Position numbers and translations under genes: made by a program. Below are positions 10,830 through 21,829 of a stretch of DNA of 64,000 nt, piece after piece. The notes under the pieces are model-generated. The model was not told the origin of the DNA. It did not search any database and saw nothing but the letters and a program-made list of their open reading frames with translations. The stretch comes from Reticulitermes speratus. Its lineage: Eukaryota; Arthropoda; Insecta; Blattodea; Rhinotermitidae. The stretch lies in NCBI GenBank assembly GCA_021186555.1, contig JAJKFL010000006.1, positions 3,395,715-3,459,714 of the forward strand, written 5' to 3'. The stretch's first letter is position 1. The number at the start of each line of letters is the position of its first letter.

Positions 10830-11340
10830 TTCTTCTCCTTACGAAATACGCGCCATTTCTAGACTACGTTCTTTCCTACGAAGGACAAAAATAAACTTCT
10901 AAGATCAGTATCTTAACTGTGAGCGTCTGTGCGTCACCCATTTGAAAATTTCAACCACTTGATCGATTTTCAAGAAACTTGGTTTGAATATTATGCCACT
11001 GGAGAATAACGAAACGTCGTATATTTTAATTTTATGTATTATTAGTGGCAGAGCAATAGCACAAATTTGTTGGAGGAGACACTAAGGCTATTTATGTTAA
11101 TTTATGAAATATAGAACGTGGTGGAGTTGCGATGTGCTGTTGTTTGTAAAATAGCAAAATGGCCGCCGTGTAAATAGTTTATATAGCTTTCTGTCTGATG
11201 GCCACAACTAATAAATATTTTAAATAATCAAATGAAAATTTTGTACAGAGATAATTATGGACGGAGCCAGACAGTCCTATCATAAATCAGGAGTTGTTTG
11301 TAAATAAAAACTAACAAATCTAACGAGAAAGCGAAACATT
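10830..11340. other. no recognised feature
   Basis: No gene or repeat recognised with confidence. Confidence 0.4.
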
Positions 11341-11374
11341 GAGGTTACAGCTCAAAACCTGAAAATAACTAACT

Positions 11375-11450
11375 AAAATGCGTGATTTCAAACTTCCGCC
11401 GCGGTGTAAATAAGGTCTGCGCTCTTTTGGGATTTCACGCAACGTAGAAC
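11375..11450. repeat. border fragment of the foldback family
   Basis: ATTTCAAACTTCCGCCGCGG, then TCTGCGCTCTTTTGGGATTT, is the outer border seen beside the copies at 13.5, 22.8 and 23.5 kb. A C-homopolymer (11450-11462) follows. Confidence 0.55.
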
Positions 11451-11462
11451 CCCCCCCCCCCC

Positions 11463-11750
11463 AAAACAGCGCAGATATCAAGCAATAAGATATTCAGAAA
11501 AATAAAATACAAAAAAAAAAAAGGACAACACTGCGAATAGATAAATGTAACTATTTGGCATAGACTTTGAGGCTTTGAGTTCTGACTGTCACTTATTACT
11601 TATGATTATGATGGCCAGGGCAAAAAAAAAAAGAGACCTTAAAATACTTTATTTTGTTTCAGAAATAGTTTAGCCCTCTAGTTTTTCTTCCTCTTTGCAA
11701 CGAAACTTGTACGATAAAACACAAAGCACATTTTTTTAAAATTTTTGTCT
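11463..11750. other. no recognised feature
   Basis: AT-rich sequence with A-runs at 11512 and 11621. Confidence 0.4.
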
Positions 11751-11754
11751 TTGT

Positions 11755-12190
11755 TAAATCTTAATCTGAATTAAATTTAAGGAAGAAACTAGTAAAGTGC
11801 TACATTTGGAGCGTAGCTTTGTGTGGTGCTGAAACGTGGACACTTCGGAAAGTAGATCAGAAGTATCTGGAAAGTTTTGAATGTGGTGCTGGAGAAGAAT
11901 GGAGAAGATCAGTTGGACCGATCGTGTGAGAAATGAAGAAGTATTACACAGAGTAAAGGAGGAGAGGAATATCGTACATACAATAAAAAGAAGAAAGGTA
12001 ACTGGATTGGTCACATCTTGCGTAGGAAACTGCCTTCTGAAACATGTGATTGAAGGAAAGTTTGAGGGAAGGATAGAAATGACGGAAGACGAGGGAGAAG
12101 GCGTAAGCAGCTACTGGATGACCTTAAGAAAGAGAAGATACTGGAAATTGAAAGAGGAAGCACTAGATCGCACCTGTGGAGACGCTTGAA
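11755..12190 (+). pseudogene. LINE ORF2 C-terminal fragment (39-bp-end family), frameshifted
   Basis: Translation gives the C-terminal tail of a non-LTR retrotransposon ORF2: a GAETWTLRKVDQKYLE stretch, then MWCWRRMEKISWTDRVRNEE and a KRRK..G segment. These are typical of the region after the reverse transcriptase in arthropod LINEs. The frame breaks near 11880, where the minus-strand sister copy at 15.2 kb has one more base, and again near 12000, so it is dead. It is 5'-truncated at about 11755. Its 3' end runs directly into a tandem array made of its own terminal sequence. The clade is uncertain. Confidence 0.85.
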
Positions 12191-12540
12191 GAGGCTACGG
12201 ACTGTCTAGACAAACTGCAGAATGAAGAGGCTACGGACCTGTCGTAAGACAGCTAAGATGAAGAGGCTACGGACCTGTCGTAAGACAGACTAAAGAATGA
12301 AGAGGCTACGGACCTGTCGTAAGACAGACTGCAGAATGAAGAGGCTACGAACTGTCAAGACACTAAGAAAGCTACGACGTCGTAAGACAGACTACAGAAA
12401 GAAGAGGCTACGGACCTGTCGTAAGACAGACTACAGAAAGAAGAGGCTACGACGTGAAGACAGACTGAAAGAGAGCTACGGACTGTGAGACAGACTACAG
12501 AAGAAGGCTACGGACTGTCGTAAGACAGACTACAGAATAA
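12190..12540 (+). repeat. 39-bp minisatellite derived from a LINE 3' end, degenerate
   Basis: About ten units close to GAAGAGGCTACGGACCTGTC then GTAAGACAGACTGCAGAAT, with many indels. It is continuous with the LINE fragment and opposite in orientation to the clean 39-bp array at 14.5-14.9 kb. The 63-aa frame inside is an artefact. Confidence 0.9.
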
Positions 12541-12544
12541 ATGA

Positions 12545-13280
12545 ATTTTCAAATCTTGTGGCCCTTTTTTTGAAGAGGAGAGAAGCTATAAATCAATGGT
12601 ATACACACCACGTGGTACACTAAACTTTGAATACGAGCAACAAGCAATATTCTTTTTTTTTTTTTTTTTCAAAAACTTGTAATGGATTTTGCACGGTGTG
12701 TAGCAGAAGCAAAGAGTGTAGTGTTACTTCAAAGTCTTTACCTAAAATGTTTTATCATACGATGTGGGTTAGCATTAAACCGACGCTGTCTGAACGCTGT
12801 CAGTGTTATAATTGGGCGCTTTCTGAAAGCATCTATATGCAAGCATGGCTGAATAGAAAGAGACAGAGGTAAAAAATACAAGAGGACTAGAGAGAGGGAG
12901 AGAGAGAGGGAGAGGATTTTAATATTTGTATTCCCTTCTCTTGTGAGTGTACAATACAGGCGTAGCATTTCCTGCCTTCGGACTGAACCGTCAGTATTAA
13001 TAATTTAATAATTCACAACTGCTATATACATATTCTGCCGTAGCTCATGAATTTTATTGTAGCAGGGTGGTACGCCTGCCTTTGCACTTTACATTACACA
13101 AGCTCCTGACGTCACAGACCATACAGTGAACGCGTTACCTTTCCTCTAGTCTCAAACTCTGATCTCTACTGCATGTTATGTGGGGATAATGTTATGAAAA
13201 AAAAAACAAACATGGGGGGTTAATTACATTTATGTTAATTTTGTGTTATCGTGATTAAAATTTTGTCTTGTTATGAATTT
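12545..13280. other. no recognised feature
   Basis: Contains a T-run (12651-12669) and a GAGAGAGGGAGAG tract (12888-12915). No gene recognised. Confidence 0.4.
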
Positions 13281-13548
13281 ATCTGCGTTCTTCAGGAATA
13301 TTACGCGGCGTCGTGTGGTAATTGTGTACCGACGTTTCGGAACAACGTATCGGTCCCGTCTTCAAGGGTCAAGAGTAAGAGATTCTTGATCCTCGAAGAT
13401 GGGACCGATACGTTGTCCCGAAACGTCGGTAAACTATTACCAGAGTCTTAGGACTCGACCCGTGAAGATGGGGCCGATACGTTGTCCCGAAACGTCGGTA
13501 AACAATCACCACACTGAGGCCGCGTAATACCCCAGAAGAGCGCAGATC
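13281..13548. repeat. foldback MITE, three-core version
   Basis: The outer ends pair (ATCTGCGTTCTTCAGG against CCAGAAGAGCGCAGAT). It carries one forward and two inverted copies of the ACCGACGTTTCGG..ACAACGTATCGGTCCC core, the second inverted copy starting near 13455, so one arm is duplicated. The family border CGCGGCGGAAGCCTGAAAAC follows at 13558. Confidence 0.8.
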
Positions 13549-13584
13549 TCATCAATATCGCGGCGGAAGCCTGAAAACAAGGTT

Positions 13585-14400
13585 GTATCGATATGTTTCA
13601 ACAGACGTTTTAGACGTCATGGTCAGTGTCATAAATTTTGAGGTCGTTTAGGCTGTTGATATGAGTCTCAAGTTTGCCTTAGACTTCACGTCGTCTGCTT
13701 AGTCGTCGTTTTCTCGTCACACCGTCAGTCTGTAACGGATTGTTAAGTACACAGGGCAGACATTTTCCTTTTTTTTTTTCAAATACATTTCTTTTTAATT
13801 TAACTGGTATCCATGATTACCATTCAACTACATTTGTCAACTATAAACTCTCTGTGATATCAGAAACCTACCCCAGAATTCTTCCCAAAATATACATTTT
13901 TCTCCCTTTCCAATATCTACAAATCTCTTCAAAATCCAAATTTCGCTACAACAATCGACATAATTCTGTCATTGTCGTGAGGTTACGTAGGTTATCTCGT
14001 AACCGGAAGTGTTCTTTAGCATAATTAAACGCCACGCCACTAAGGTATAAGAGTGAATGGAAGAAAAGCTCCATGCATTCTGTCTCGGCGCTAGATAAAT
14101 TTCTTGGCTCTTATGAGCCGAAAAACTAGTAGCCAGAAAACGTATTTTTTAAAACGAAATCTTTGATCAGACTGTACTGTTAATAAAATAAATATATTCT
14201 TCAATTTCCTCTTGTTTGCTGTTCTAATTTCAATACCATAAATATATTACAGTGACCAACACAAGAATTCGAGTGGAGTGGGATTACGTATGTCACATGT
14301 CAAAAAAAAGACAAATACTTACGGGGTTTCAGTTCGAAAATATGAAGAAAGATTGCCATTTGGAACATCTAGACGTGGAGGTAAAGAATAAAACCGATTT
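13585..14400. other. no recognised feature
   Basis: AT-rich sequence. The 94-aa frame has no domain that I know. Confidence 0.4.
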
Positions 14401-14419
14401 TAGAGTAATAGGTTGGGTG

Positions 14420-14493
14420 GGTGTGCATTGTTATAGAATGGCTCTGGACATAGACGAATTTTGGGATGTTGTGCACACGGTAATGAACACTCA
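14420..14493 (+). repeat. decayed 3' fragment of the GTTA-tail LINE family
   Basis: Contains GGCTCTGGACATAGACGAAT and CACACGGTAATGAACACTC, diverged from GGCTCAGGATAGGGACAAGT and AACACGGTAATGAACCT of other copies. It abuts the 39-bp array through CATTCATTCATTC. Confidence 0.5.
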
Positions 14494-14496
14494 TTC

Positions 14497-14885
14497 ATTC
14501 ATTCTGCAGTCTGTCTTACGACAGGTCCGTAGCCTCTTCATTCTGCAGTCTGTCTTACGACAGGTCCGTAGCCTCTTCATTCTGCAGTCTGTCTTACGAC
14601 AGGTCCGTAGCTTCTTCATTCTGCAGTCTATCTTACGACAGGTCCGTAGCCTCTTCATTCTGCAGTCTGTCTTACGACAGGTCCGTAGCCTCTTCATTCT
14701 GCAGTCTGTCTTACGACAGGTCCGTAGCCTCTTCATTCTGCAGTCTATCTTACGACAGGTCCGTAGCCTCTTCATTCTGCAGTCTGTCTTACGACAGGTC
14801 CGTAGCCTCTTCATTCTGCAGTCTGTCTTACGACAGGTCCGTAGCCTCTTCATTCTGCAGTCTGTCTTACGACAGGTCCGTAACC
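14497..14885 (-). repeat. 39-bp minisatellite derived from a LINE 3' end, about 10 clean units
   Basis: The unit on the plus strand is TCTTACGACAGGTCCGTAGC then CTCTTCATTCTGCAGTCTG. Being 13 codons long it stays open on both strands and makes the artefactual 236-aa plus and 138-aa minus frames. On the minus strand it is the direct continuation of the LINE fragment at 14.9-15.25 kb. Confidence 0.95.
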
Positions 14886-15255
14886 TCTTCCAAAGCGAGT
14901 TCTCCATAGGGTGCGATCTAGTGCTTCCTCTTTCAATTTCCAGTATCTTCTCTTTTCCGTAACGTCATCCAGTAGCTGCTTACGTCTTCTCCTCGTCTTC
15001 CCGTCATTTCTATCCTTCCCTCTAACTTTCCTTCAATCACGTGTTTCAGAAGGCAGTTTCTACGCAAGATGTGACCAATCCAGTTAGCCTTTCTTCTTTT
15101 TATTGTATGTACGATATTCCTCTCCTCCTTCACTCTGTGTAATACTTCTTCATTTCTCACACGATCGGTCCAACTGATCTTCTCCATTCTTCTCCAGCAC
15201 CACATTTCAAAACTTTCCAGATACTTCTGATCTACTTTCCGAAGTGTCCACTCAT
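14886..15255 (-). pseudogene. LINE ORF2 C-terminal fragment (39-bp-end family), inverted sister copy
   Basis: On the minus strand a 90-aa open stretch reads MWCWRRMEKISWTDRVRNEE, then NWIGHILRRNCLLKHVIEGK and a GRR-rich stretch. This is the LINE ORF2 C-terminus, intact where the 11.8-kb copy is frameshifted. It is 5'-truncated near 15255. Together the two copies form an inverted pair about 2.3 kb apart. There is no reverse transcriptase or endonuclease, so it cannot move by itself. Confidence 0.85.
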
Positions 15256-15267
15256 CTACCGCAAAAT

Positions 15268-15305
15268 AAGGAGAACTTCTTGACCAGCTGAGGAACTGTC
15301 AGATT
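15268..15305 (+). repeat. scrap of GTTA-tail LINE 3' UTR
   Basis: CTTCTTGACCAGCTGAGGAA and CTGTCAG match the 3' UTR block seen at 29.05 kb and, inverted, at 59.17 kb. Confidence 0.5.
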
Positions 15306-15309
15306 TAAA

Positions 15310-16125
15310 AAAGAAACCCTCCACTGTATCCAGTTAGTTAATGTCATCTATACAAAGAGTGATTAGTTGTCACAATGTTCCCAGAATATTCTAACAAAAA
15401 CGAAAGTTACATTTTCTAGCAAGAATTTTGAAAAAGAAGTCAATAGAAGGAATTTTCTGTGTGGGGTTATGAAAGTGAGCGAGGTTGCATATTGCCAAGG
15501 GTTCCCAGCTGCAAGGGACAAGGGCTGTCAGGACCAGAACGCACAGACTGACTGGCTGGTGTCTTCAACCACATTTCACTTCGCATCCCCGCCTGCGTGC
15601 TTGCAAACCCCCCTTTTTGGATCACGCATCTCTGCCATTGTTGTTAGGAGGGTAGCTGAGCCCCTAGGGACGTCAGTTATATGATATTATCAAACAGCAC
15701 GGTCCTATGACGCTCCATATTCCTGCTGGAGTCTCCCTCTGTAAGGCCGTTCGCCTTCGCTTACGGTACAAAGAACTTGTTGGTGTGTGTGGAATTCCCT
15801 CACTTACGTTGGCGATATGAAATGTGACAAATATAGTCTATATACATACAGAGGCTAATGGCAATAGTCACTTTCTAGAACATAAAACTTGACCACAGTA
15901 AACGTAAGGTGCTGGAATACTTCAAGAGCTTTGCTACACACACAGACATATATATTACCACACATCTAATTCACACCACATAAATCTCTAAGCTTCACTG
16001 TCGCTTCTGTACGCACTCTAATCATTGCGTCACGCAGTAAAAAATAAGTCGTCTGCATTTGCTTTGAGAATTTATTTACTGATTTATGTGTCATTTAAAG
16101 ACGCCTCAGTAGCTGAAATTATACT
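15310..16125. other. no recognised feature
   Basis: The 105-aa plus frame (15367-15684) has no known domain. Nothing else recognised. Confidence 0.4.
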
Positions 16126-16129
16126 TTAA

Positions 16130-16540
16130 CCAGGTGCGCACCCAGAAATTTTCATTGGGGGGGAGGGGGGTTATCCTGAGGTTGCATATGGTTTATGTTT
16201 GATTTTAAAATTTATGTTATAAAAATCGTATCATAATTATCATATAACACTGCAAATACATTTATATACATACAAATATAACTACATGTTCCATGACTCA
16301 ATCACAGTGTCCTGTCTTATTGTTTTTTTAAATTTTATTAATTTATTTTTCAAAATTCTAATGTATTGTCATCAGCCGACTTCAGTGGCTGATTTCGGCT
16401 GAAGGACAAATCACATAAAACTTTTGATATCATAATATCTACAAAATCTGTGTTTTTTAAATTTCGGTTTTGGGGGGGGGGGTTTGGGGAAGGCTGCAGA
16501 CCGGCATCCCCCATTTGGATGTGCCCCTTTCTTTACATAT
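16130..16540. mobile_element. possible DNA element with GC-rich ends
   Basis: Begins CCAGGTGCGCACCCAGAAAT with a G-run and ends in a G-run followed by GCATCCCCCATTTGGATGTG. The two ends are weakly complementary (GTGCGCACCCA against TGGATGTGCCCC), with an AT-rich interior. The layout resembles insect DNA elements with GGGGCGCACCC-type termini, but no transposase is present and the boundary is uncertain. Confidence 0.35.
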
Positions 16541-16774
16541 CGGGATTGTTGGTGAATAATAAATTTAAAATGAGTGGGAAGAAGCGGTAGCGGCGGGTTC
16601 GTGCAACTATCTCGATATTTGTCTGAAGGAACAGAGGGAAACCGACGACAGAGACTTCAGTCGATAAAACTCTTAATTGAACTGTCAATTATAATCACAC
16701 AAAAATTATGATGAGTGCATTTAAACGATTTTGAAGGAGTAGAAAATTTACACTACTGGCCGAAGGCAAACTTT

Positions 16775-17655
16775 AACAAACTGAGTCACTGTATCGCTAA
16801 CAAATTGTGCCACTGTATCACTAACAAACTGAGTCACTGTATCACTAACAAATTTGTCACTGTATCACTAACAAATTGTGTCACTGTATCACTAACGAAC
16901 TGAGTCACTGTATCACTAACAAATGATTTCACTGTATCCTAACAAATGGCACTGTATCACTAACAAACTGAGTCACTGTATCACTAACAAACTGAGTCAC
17001 TGTATCACTAACAAACTTGGTCACTGTATCACTAACAAATTGATGTCACTGTATCACTAACAAACTGAGTCACTGTATCACTAACAAATGAGTCACTGTA
17101 TCACTAACAAACTGAGTCACTGTATCACTAACAAACTGAGTCACTGTATCACTAACAAACTGAGTACTGTATCACTAACAAATTGTGTCACTGTATCACT
17201 AACAAATGAGTCACTGTATCACTAACAAACTGAGTCACTGTATCACTAACAAACTGAGTCACTGTATCACTAACAAATGAGTCACTGTATCACAACAAAC
17301 TGAGTTACTGTATCACTAACAAATGAGGTCACTGTATTACTAACAAACTGAGTCATTGTATCACTAACAAACTGAGTTACTGTATCACTAACAAATGTGT
17401 CACTGTATCACTAACAAATTGAGTCATGTATCACTAACAAATTGAGTCACTGTATCACTAACAAACTGTACGTCACTGTATTCACTAACAAACTGAGTCA
17501 CTGTATCACTAACAAACTGTGTCACTGTATCACTAACAAACTGAGTCACTGTATCACTAACAAACTGAGTCACTGTATTACTAACAAACTGAGTCACTGT
17601 ATCACTAACAAACTGAGTCACTGTATCACTAACAAACTGAGTCACTATCACTAAA
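16775..17655. repeat. 24-bp minisatellite, about 37 variable units
   Basis: The unit is close to GTCACTGTATCACTAACAAA plus CTGA, but many copies have lost 1-4 bases around the CTGA joint (for example AAATGAGTC, AAATTGTGTC). Copies become cleaner toward the right end (17500-17640). The short frames on both strands (62-75 aa) are artefacts. Confidence 0.95.
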
Positions 17656-17844
17656 TCGTGCCTGCATGTGGAGGAACATTATTACAAAATTATATTATGT
17701 GTAAAGAAGATTACATGAATGGTTCCTGCGATTGTAAAGAACGCCTGGACACGTAATGCCAAAGCCTGTCTTTCCATATAAAGGGACAGGAATCAGATGG
17801 ATCGTGGGATATTTTGTGATGCTTTTAACGGAATGGTTAATTGG

Positions 17845-17882
17845 TTATTATTACTATTATTATTATTATTATTATTATTATA
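17845..17882. repeat. (ATT)n microsatellite
   Basis: About 12 trinucleotide units, at the tail end of the following SINE. Confidence 0.9.
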
Positions 17883-18165
17883 TCATTAGAAAAATGAAAT
17901 GAAAATGTAACAAGTGAGGTATAGTTGTCCCTTTCCACCCCATGAAGGCATAGAGCAGGACTAAAAGTATACCGCCCCGTCACTTCTAACCCCGCTAAAT
18001 GTAGATGACTGGTCAACTTCACGCTCCGGCTGCTTTACCCTCGGGAAGGAACCCTGGTACCTATTGAACAGGAATCTGGGTGGGCCCCACAGCCGGTCTT
18101 GGTTGTAAAGGGAAAAATTTCTTGCCTCTGCCTGGAATTGAACCCTGGGTTATCCGGTCGTTAGC
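17883..18165 (-). repeat. SINE family C, diverged copy
   Basis: On the plus strand it shows the family C body in inverted order: CCATGAAGGCATAGAGCAG, GGTCAACTTCACGCTCCGGC, CTGGGTGGGCCCCACAGCC and a box-B-like GGAATTGAACCCTGGG at about 18135. The head beyond is decayed. It is a minus-strand insertion. Confidence 0.7.
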
Positions 18166-18169
18166 AAAA

Positions 18170-19435
18170 ACAGCAGGGAAAGATGGAATTAGTGAAGGAA
18201 GCTAGCAAGCCTCTCACGGCGTACGGCGTCACGGCGGAAATAATAGTTCGTGCACTTCAGCATTTACACAAATGTAAATAGATTGAAATATCGCCATTGC
18301 AATTCTTTCCTTTTCTGGATGTGTAAATTAATTGTAGGTTTCTAAGTTTTGTGTAACTGTTTTTGTTAATCTAACAGATTCCAGAGAATTAAATAAAGAG
18401 CTATGTAGGGGGGATTTGGGGGTCTCGCAGCCCTGAGCGTCAAGTTCACAGTCTTGTGACGCCGTATAATCTGGTAAAAATGTTACAGACTTTCACAGGA
18501 ACATGCTACTTCCACATCAGCCTTATTCTTCTACAATGAAGATGGATGCAGTAATTCCTGTAAAGATTTGTTAAGGTCTACAAGACTGTACGGCATCACA
18601 AGCCATAAAACTGTAAAATCCAGTGCTGTTTACGCTAACATGGGCAGGAGTGAAATAGACACAAAATAGGTTCTATTACAGAAATGAAGTGAAAATACAG
18701 CGAGGTACTATCGATGGGTTGTTGGCACAGTGGTTCAGACAGAGATAGACAGACAAGTAGACTACGTTAGGGCGCACTTTGCTGGAACTAACTAGTAATT
18801 ATAAAGTAATATGGACCTTAATGGACGCTCCAAATCACAAAATAATTATATTATTAGACTGCGCCATATCCAACTAGAGATAACGTTAGCATACGGACAG
18901 ACACACAGACAGAAAACATTTTGTTCGGGATTTTTCACTATAAAAATTAGCAGCCACTCTGTGGGTATTTTTCATGCCCATGTATCTCTCTCTTCTCCAT
19001 TATATTCGTAGTGGCTGTGGTCCCTAGGGTGACGGTGAGCACACAGAGGGTGAAAGAGAGACAGAAACTGAAGAGAAATATAAAAATTGAGACAGAAAAT
19101 GAACCCAAATCAAGAGGGACTGTTAGTGACTACAGCCAAAAGATTTAATGGCGTAATGTTTTATAGTAGTAAATATGAAGTAAGAAGACCCTGATTTTAA
19201 TTATGTGTTATGAAAGTAGGCATATTGAAGAGTGGAGGTATAGCTCCCTTAATTTTAAACTCGGCCCTAGATGGAATTGAGTTTTCACCCACATACCCCC
19301 ACCCCATTTTACCCGAACGCATTTAATAAAAATCTTCATTGGGCCGAGAGCCAATCGCAACGCTATAGAAGTGCAAAATATTACTGCTGTTGCGATAAAT
19401 CGTGCCCGGGTCGTGATCTCAGTTCTTAACAGAAA
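18170..19435. other. mostly no recognised feature
   Basis: At 18430-18620 a weak inverted pair (CACAGTCTTGTGACGCCG against TACGGCATCACAAG) hints at a decayed foldback element. The remainder is unrecognised. Confidence 0.35.
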
Positions 19436-19439
19436 AACA

Positions 19440-19640
19440 ATAGGTAAAGGTAAAGGTCTTCCCGTAACACGCCATGATGGAACGGAGAGGTGGTAAAGAT
19501 ACAAGTCTACTCTGTCCTAACCTCGGCGCTAAATGGGAGTGGGTGGTCAACGCCACGCCCCGGCTGATTTACCCCCAAGAAACATATTCGGTACCAATTT
19601 TATAGGAGGCTGGGTGGGCCGACTGAGCTATCCCGACCCC
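19440..19640 (-). repeat. SINE family C copy with internal deletion
   Basis: Tail (GGTAAA)n at 19443-19460, then TCGGCGCTAAATGGGAGTGG, GGTCAACGCCACGCCCCGGC and GAGGCTGGGTGGGCC. It is joined directly to GACTGAGCTATCCC, skipping the part that includes box B. The deletion makes it transcriptionally dead as a pol III unit. Confidence 0.75.
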
Positions 19641-19989
19641 CACCACGTTGTCGGTGTTTGCTGTCTTTCGACTTTTAAAATAGACGACCGAAGTTTACGA
19701 AACTTGATATCAAAGTCATGCCGAAACACGTAGATTCCAATTGCGAGATTTGAGGTTCTTAAAGAGATCTTGTTGAAGAGTTGAGTGTTATGGGATATGA
19801 CGCCGTATTGACTGGCAAGCAGCAACAGACCTCTCGTTACCAGTCAAGACTTGAGTCCGTAACGTTACGTCCAAAAATCTTAACGTAACGCAATGTTCTG
19901 ACGCAATGAGTTTTTCACAAAAACGGTATAAAGTAACACTGTAAGAACAGTGGTTTTATGTGGGTGTGAAACTTGGTCTCACATTTATA

Positions 19990-20065
19990 CAAGTATACAC
20001 AAAAGAATGGTGCGGTTTCAATAGTGCAAACTATTGAAACGCACCATTCTTTTGTGTATACCTTG
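19990..20065. mobile_element. 76-bp hairpin MITE of the mariner-like family, TA-flanked
   Basis: Ends CAAGTATACACAAAAGAATG and CATTCTTTTGTGTATACCTTG (complementary), centre GCAAACTATTGAAAC. TA lies on both sides (19988-19989, 20066-20067). It is almost pure inverted repeat and shares GAATGGTGCGGTTTCAA with the relic at 23.7 kb. MITE status is inferred from the shared termini. Confidence 0.85.
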
Positions 20066-20079
20066 TATAGATAAACATA

Positions 20080-20530
20080 GGTGCGGTGTTTCAGAGTAGC
20101 GTGCTGAGAAGATATTTGGGCCTAAGAAGGACGAGGTGACAGGGGAGTGGAGAAGACTACATAATGAAGACCTTTATGAGCTGTACGGCTCACCAAAAGT
20201 TATCCGGGTGAGCAAATCAAGAAGAATGATATAAGCAGGGTATGTAGCACGTGTGGGAGAGGGGAGAGGTGCATACAGGTTTTGGTGGGGAGACATGATG
20301 GTAAGAGGCCACTTGCACAACCTAGGCGTAGATGGGACTATGATATTAAAATGGGTGAAGAAATATGTGGGCGTAGAGCGGATTGATCTGGCACAGAATA
20401 GGGACAATTGGCAGGCTTTTGTGAACACGGTAATGAACCTTTGGCTTTAATGAAAAGAGAATAATTTATTTAATAGTTGAAAAAGTGTTAGCTTTTTAAG
20501 AAGGACTGTGCTCCACGTAGTTAATTGATC
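20080..20530 (+). pseudogene. GTTA-tail LINE: ORF2 C-terminus and 3' UTR
   Basis: Translation gives AGYVARVGEGRGAYRFWWGD, then VERIDLAQNRDNWQAFVNTV and a stop at 20450, with an upstream stop near 20230. This is the familiar C-terminal end of an arthropod LINE ORF2 (..HVARMGE.., ..LAQDRDKWRA..NTVMNL). The 3' UTR runs through AAGAAGGACTGTGCTCCACG to a GTTA-type tail at about 20545, which continues into a 1.3-kb tetranucleotide field. It is 5'-truncated and dead. Confidence 0.85.
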
Positions 20531-20534
20531 AGTC

Positions 20535-21815
20535 AGTCATTTAGTTAGTTAGTTAGTTAGTTAGTTAGGTAGGTAGTTAGTTAGGTAGGTAGTTACTTAG
20601 TTGTTGGTTGGTCGGTTGGTCAGTCAGTCAGTCAGTCAATCTGTTAGTTAGTTGTTGGTTGGTCGGTCGGTCAGTCAGTCAGTCAATTAGTTAGTTGGTT
20701 GGTTAGTTAGTTGGTTAGTTAGTTGGCTGGTTTGTCGGTCTGTCAGTCAGTCAGCCGTTGTTTATTTGGTTGGTTGGTCAGTCAGTCAGTCAATTAGTTA
20801 GTTACTTAGTTGTTGGTTGGTCGGTCGGTCAGTCAGTCAGTCAGTCAGTCGGTTGGTTAGTTGGTTGGTTGGTCGGTCAGTCAGTCAGTCAATTAGTTAG
20901 TTGGTTGTTAGTTAGTTGGTTAGTTAGTTGGCTGGTTTGTCGGTCTGTCAGTCAGTCAGCCGTTGTTTATTTGGTTGGTTGGTCAGTCAGTCAGTCAATT
21001 AGTTAGTTACTAGTTGTTGGTTGGTCGGTCGGTCAGTCAGTCAGTCAGTCAGTCGGTTGGTTAGTTGGTTGGTTGTTGGTTGGTTGGTCGGTCAGTCAGT
21101 CAGTCAATTAGTTAGTTGGTTGGTTAGTTAGTTGGTTAGTTAGTTGGCTGGTTTGTCGGTCTGTCAGTCAGTCAGCCGTTTGTTATTTGGTTGGTTGGTC
21201 GGTCAGTCAGTCAATTAGTTAGTTGGTTGGTTAGTTAGTTAGTTGGCTGGTTTGTCGGTCGGTCAGTCAGTCAGTCAATCGGTTGGTTAGTTGGTTGGTT
21301 GGTCAGTCAGTCAGTCAGTCAGTCAGTTAGTTAGTTAGTTAGTTGGTTAGTTGTTAGTTAGTTGGTAGTTATTTGGTTAGTTAGTTGGCTGGTTTGTCGG
21401 TCGGTCAGTCAGTCAGACAGTCGGTTGGTTAGTTGGTTGATCGGTCAGTCAGTAGTTAGTTAGTTAGTTAGTTTAGTTAGTTGGTTTGTCGGTCGGTCAG
21501 TCAGTCGGTTGGTTAGTTGGTTGGTCGGTCAGTCAGTCAGTCAACCAGTAGTTAGTTAGTTAGTTAGTTGGTTAATTAGTTGGTTGGTCAGTCAGTTGGT
21601 CGGTCGGTCAGTCAGTCAGTTGGTGGTTGGCGGTCAGTCAGTCAGTTGGTTGGTTGGCGGTCAGTCAGTCAGTTGGTTGGTTGGCGGTCAGTCAGTCAGT
21701 TGGTTGGTTGGCGGTCAGTCAGTCAGTTGGTTGGTTGGCGGTCAGTCAGTCAGTTGGTTGGTTGGCGGTCAGTCAGTCAGTTGGTTGGTTGGCGGTCAGT
21801 CAGTCAGACAGTTAC
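20535..21815. repeat. GTTA/GTCA/GGTT tetranucleotide field with 27-bp higher-order end
   Basis: Composed of GTTA, GGTT, GGTC and GTCA blocks. Blocks of about 200 bp recur (for example GGCTGGTTTGTCGGTCTGTC at 20.73, 20.93 and 21.15 kb). At 21625-21810 it becomes a regular 27-bp unit, GGCGGTCAGTCAGTCAGTTG plus GTTGGTT, repeated about 7 times. It starts at the tail of a LINE. The frames inside are artefacts. Confidence 0.95.
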
Positions 21816-21829
21816 AGCTACAGTAACAC

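Noticed and set aside
14252-14962. 236-aa plus frame with a 13-residue repeat
   Set aside because: A 39-bp minisatellite read in frame; the repeat is the reverse complement of a LINE 3' end.
15367-15684. 105-aa plus frame with several Cys residues
   Set aside because: Cysteines are not spaced as in a known domain and no splice or promoter context is visible.
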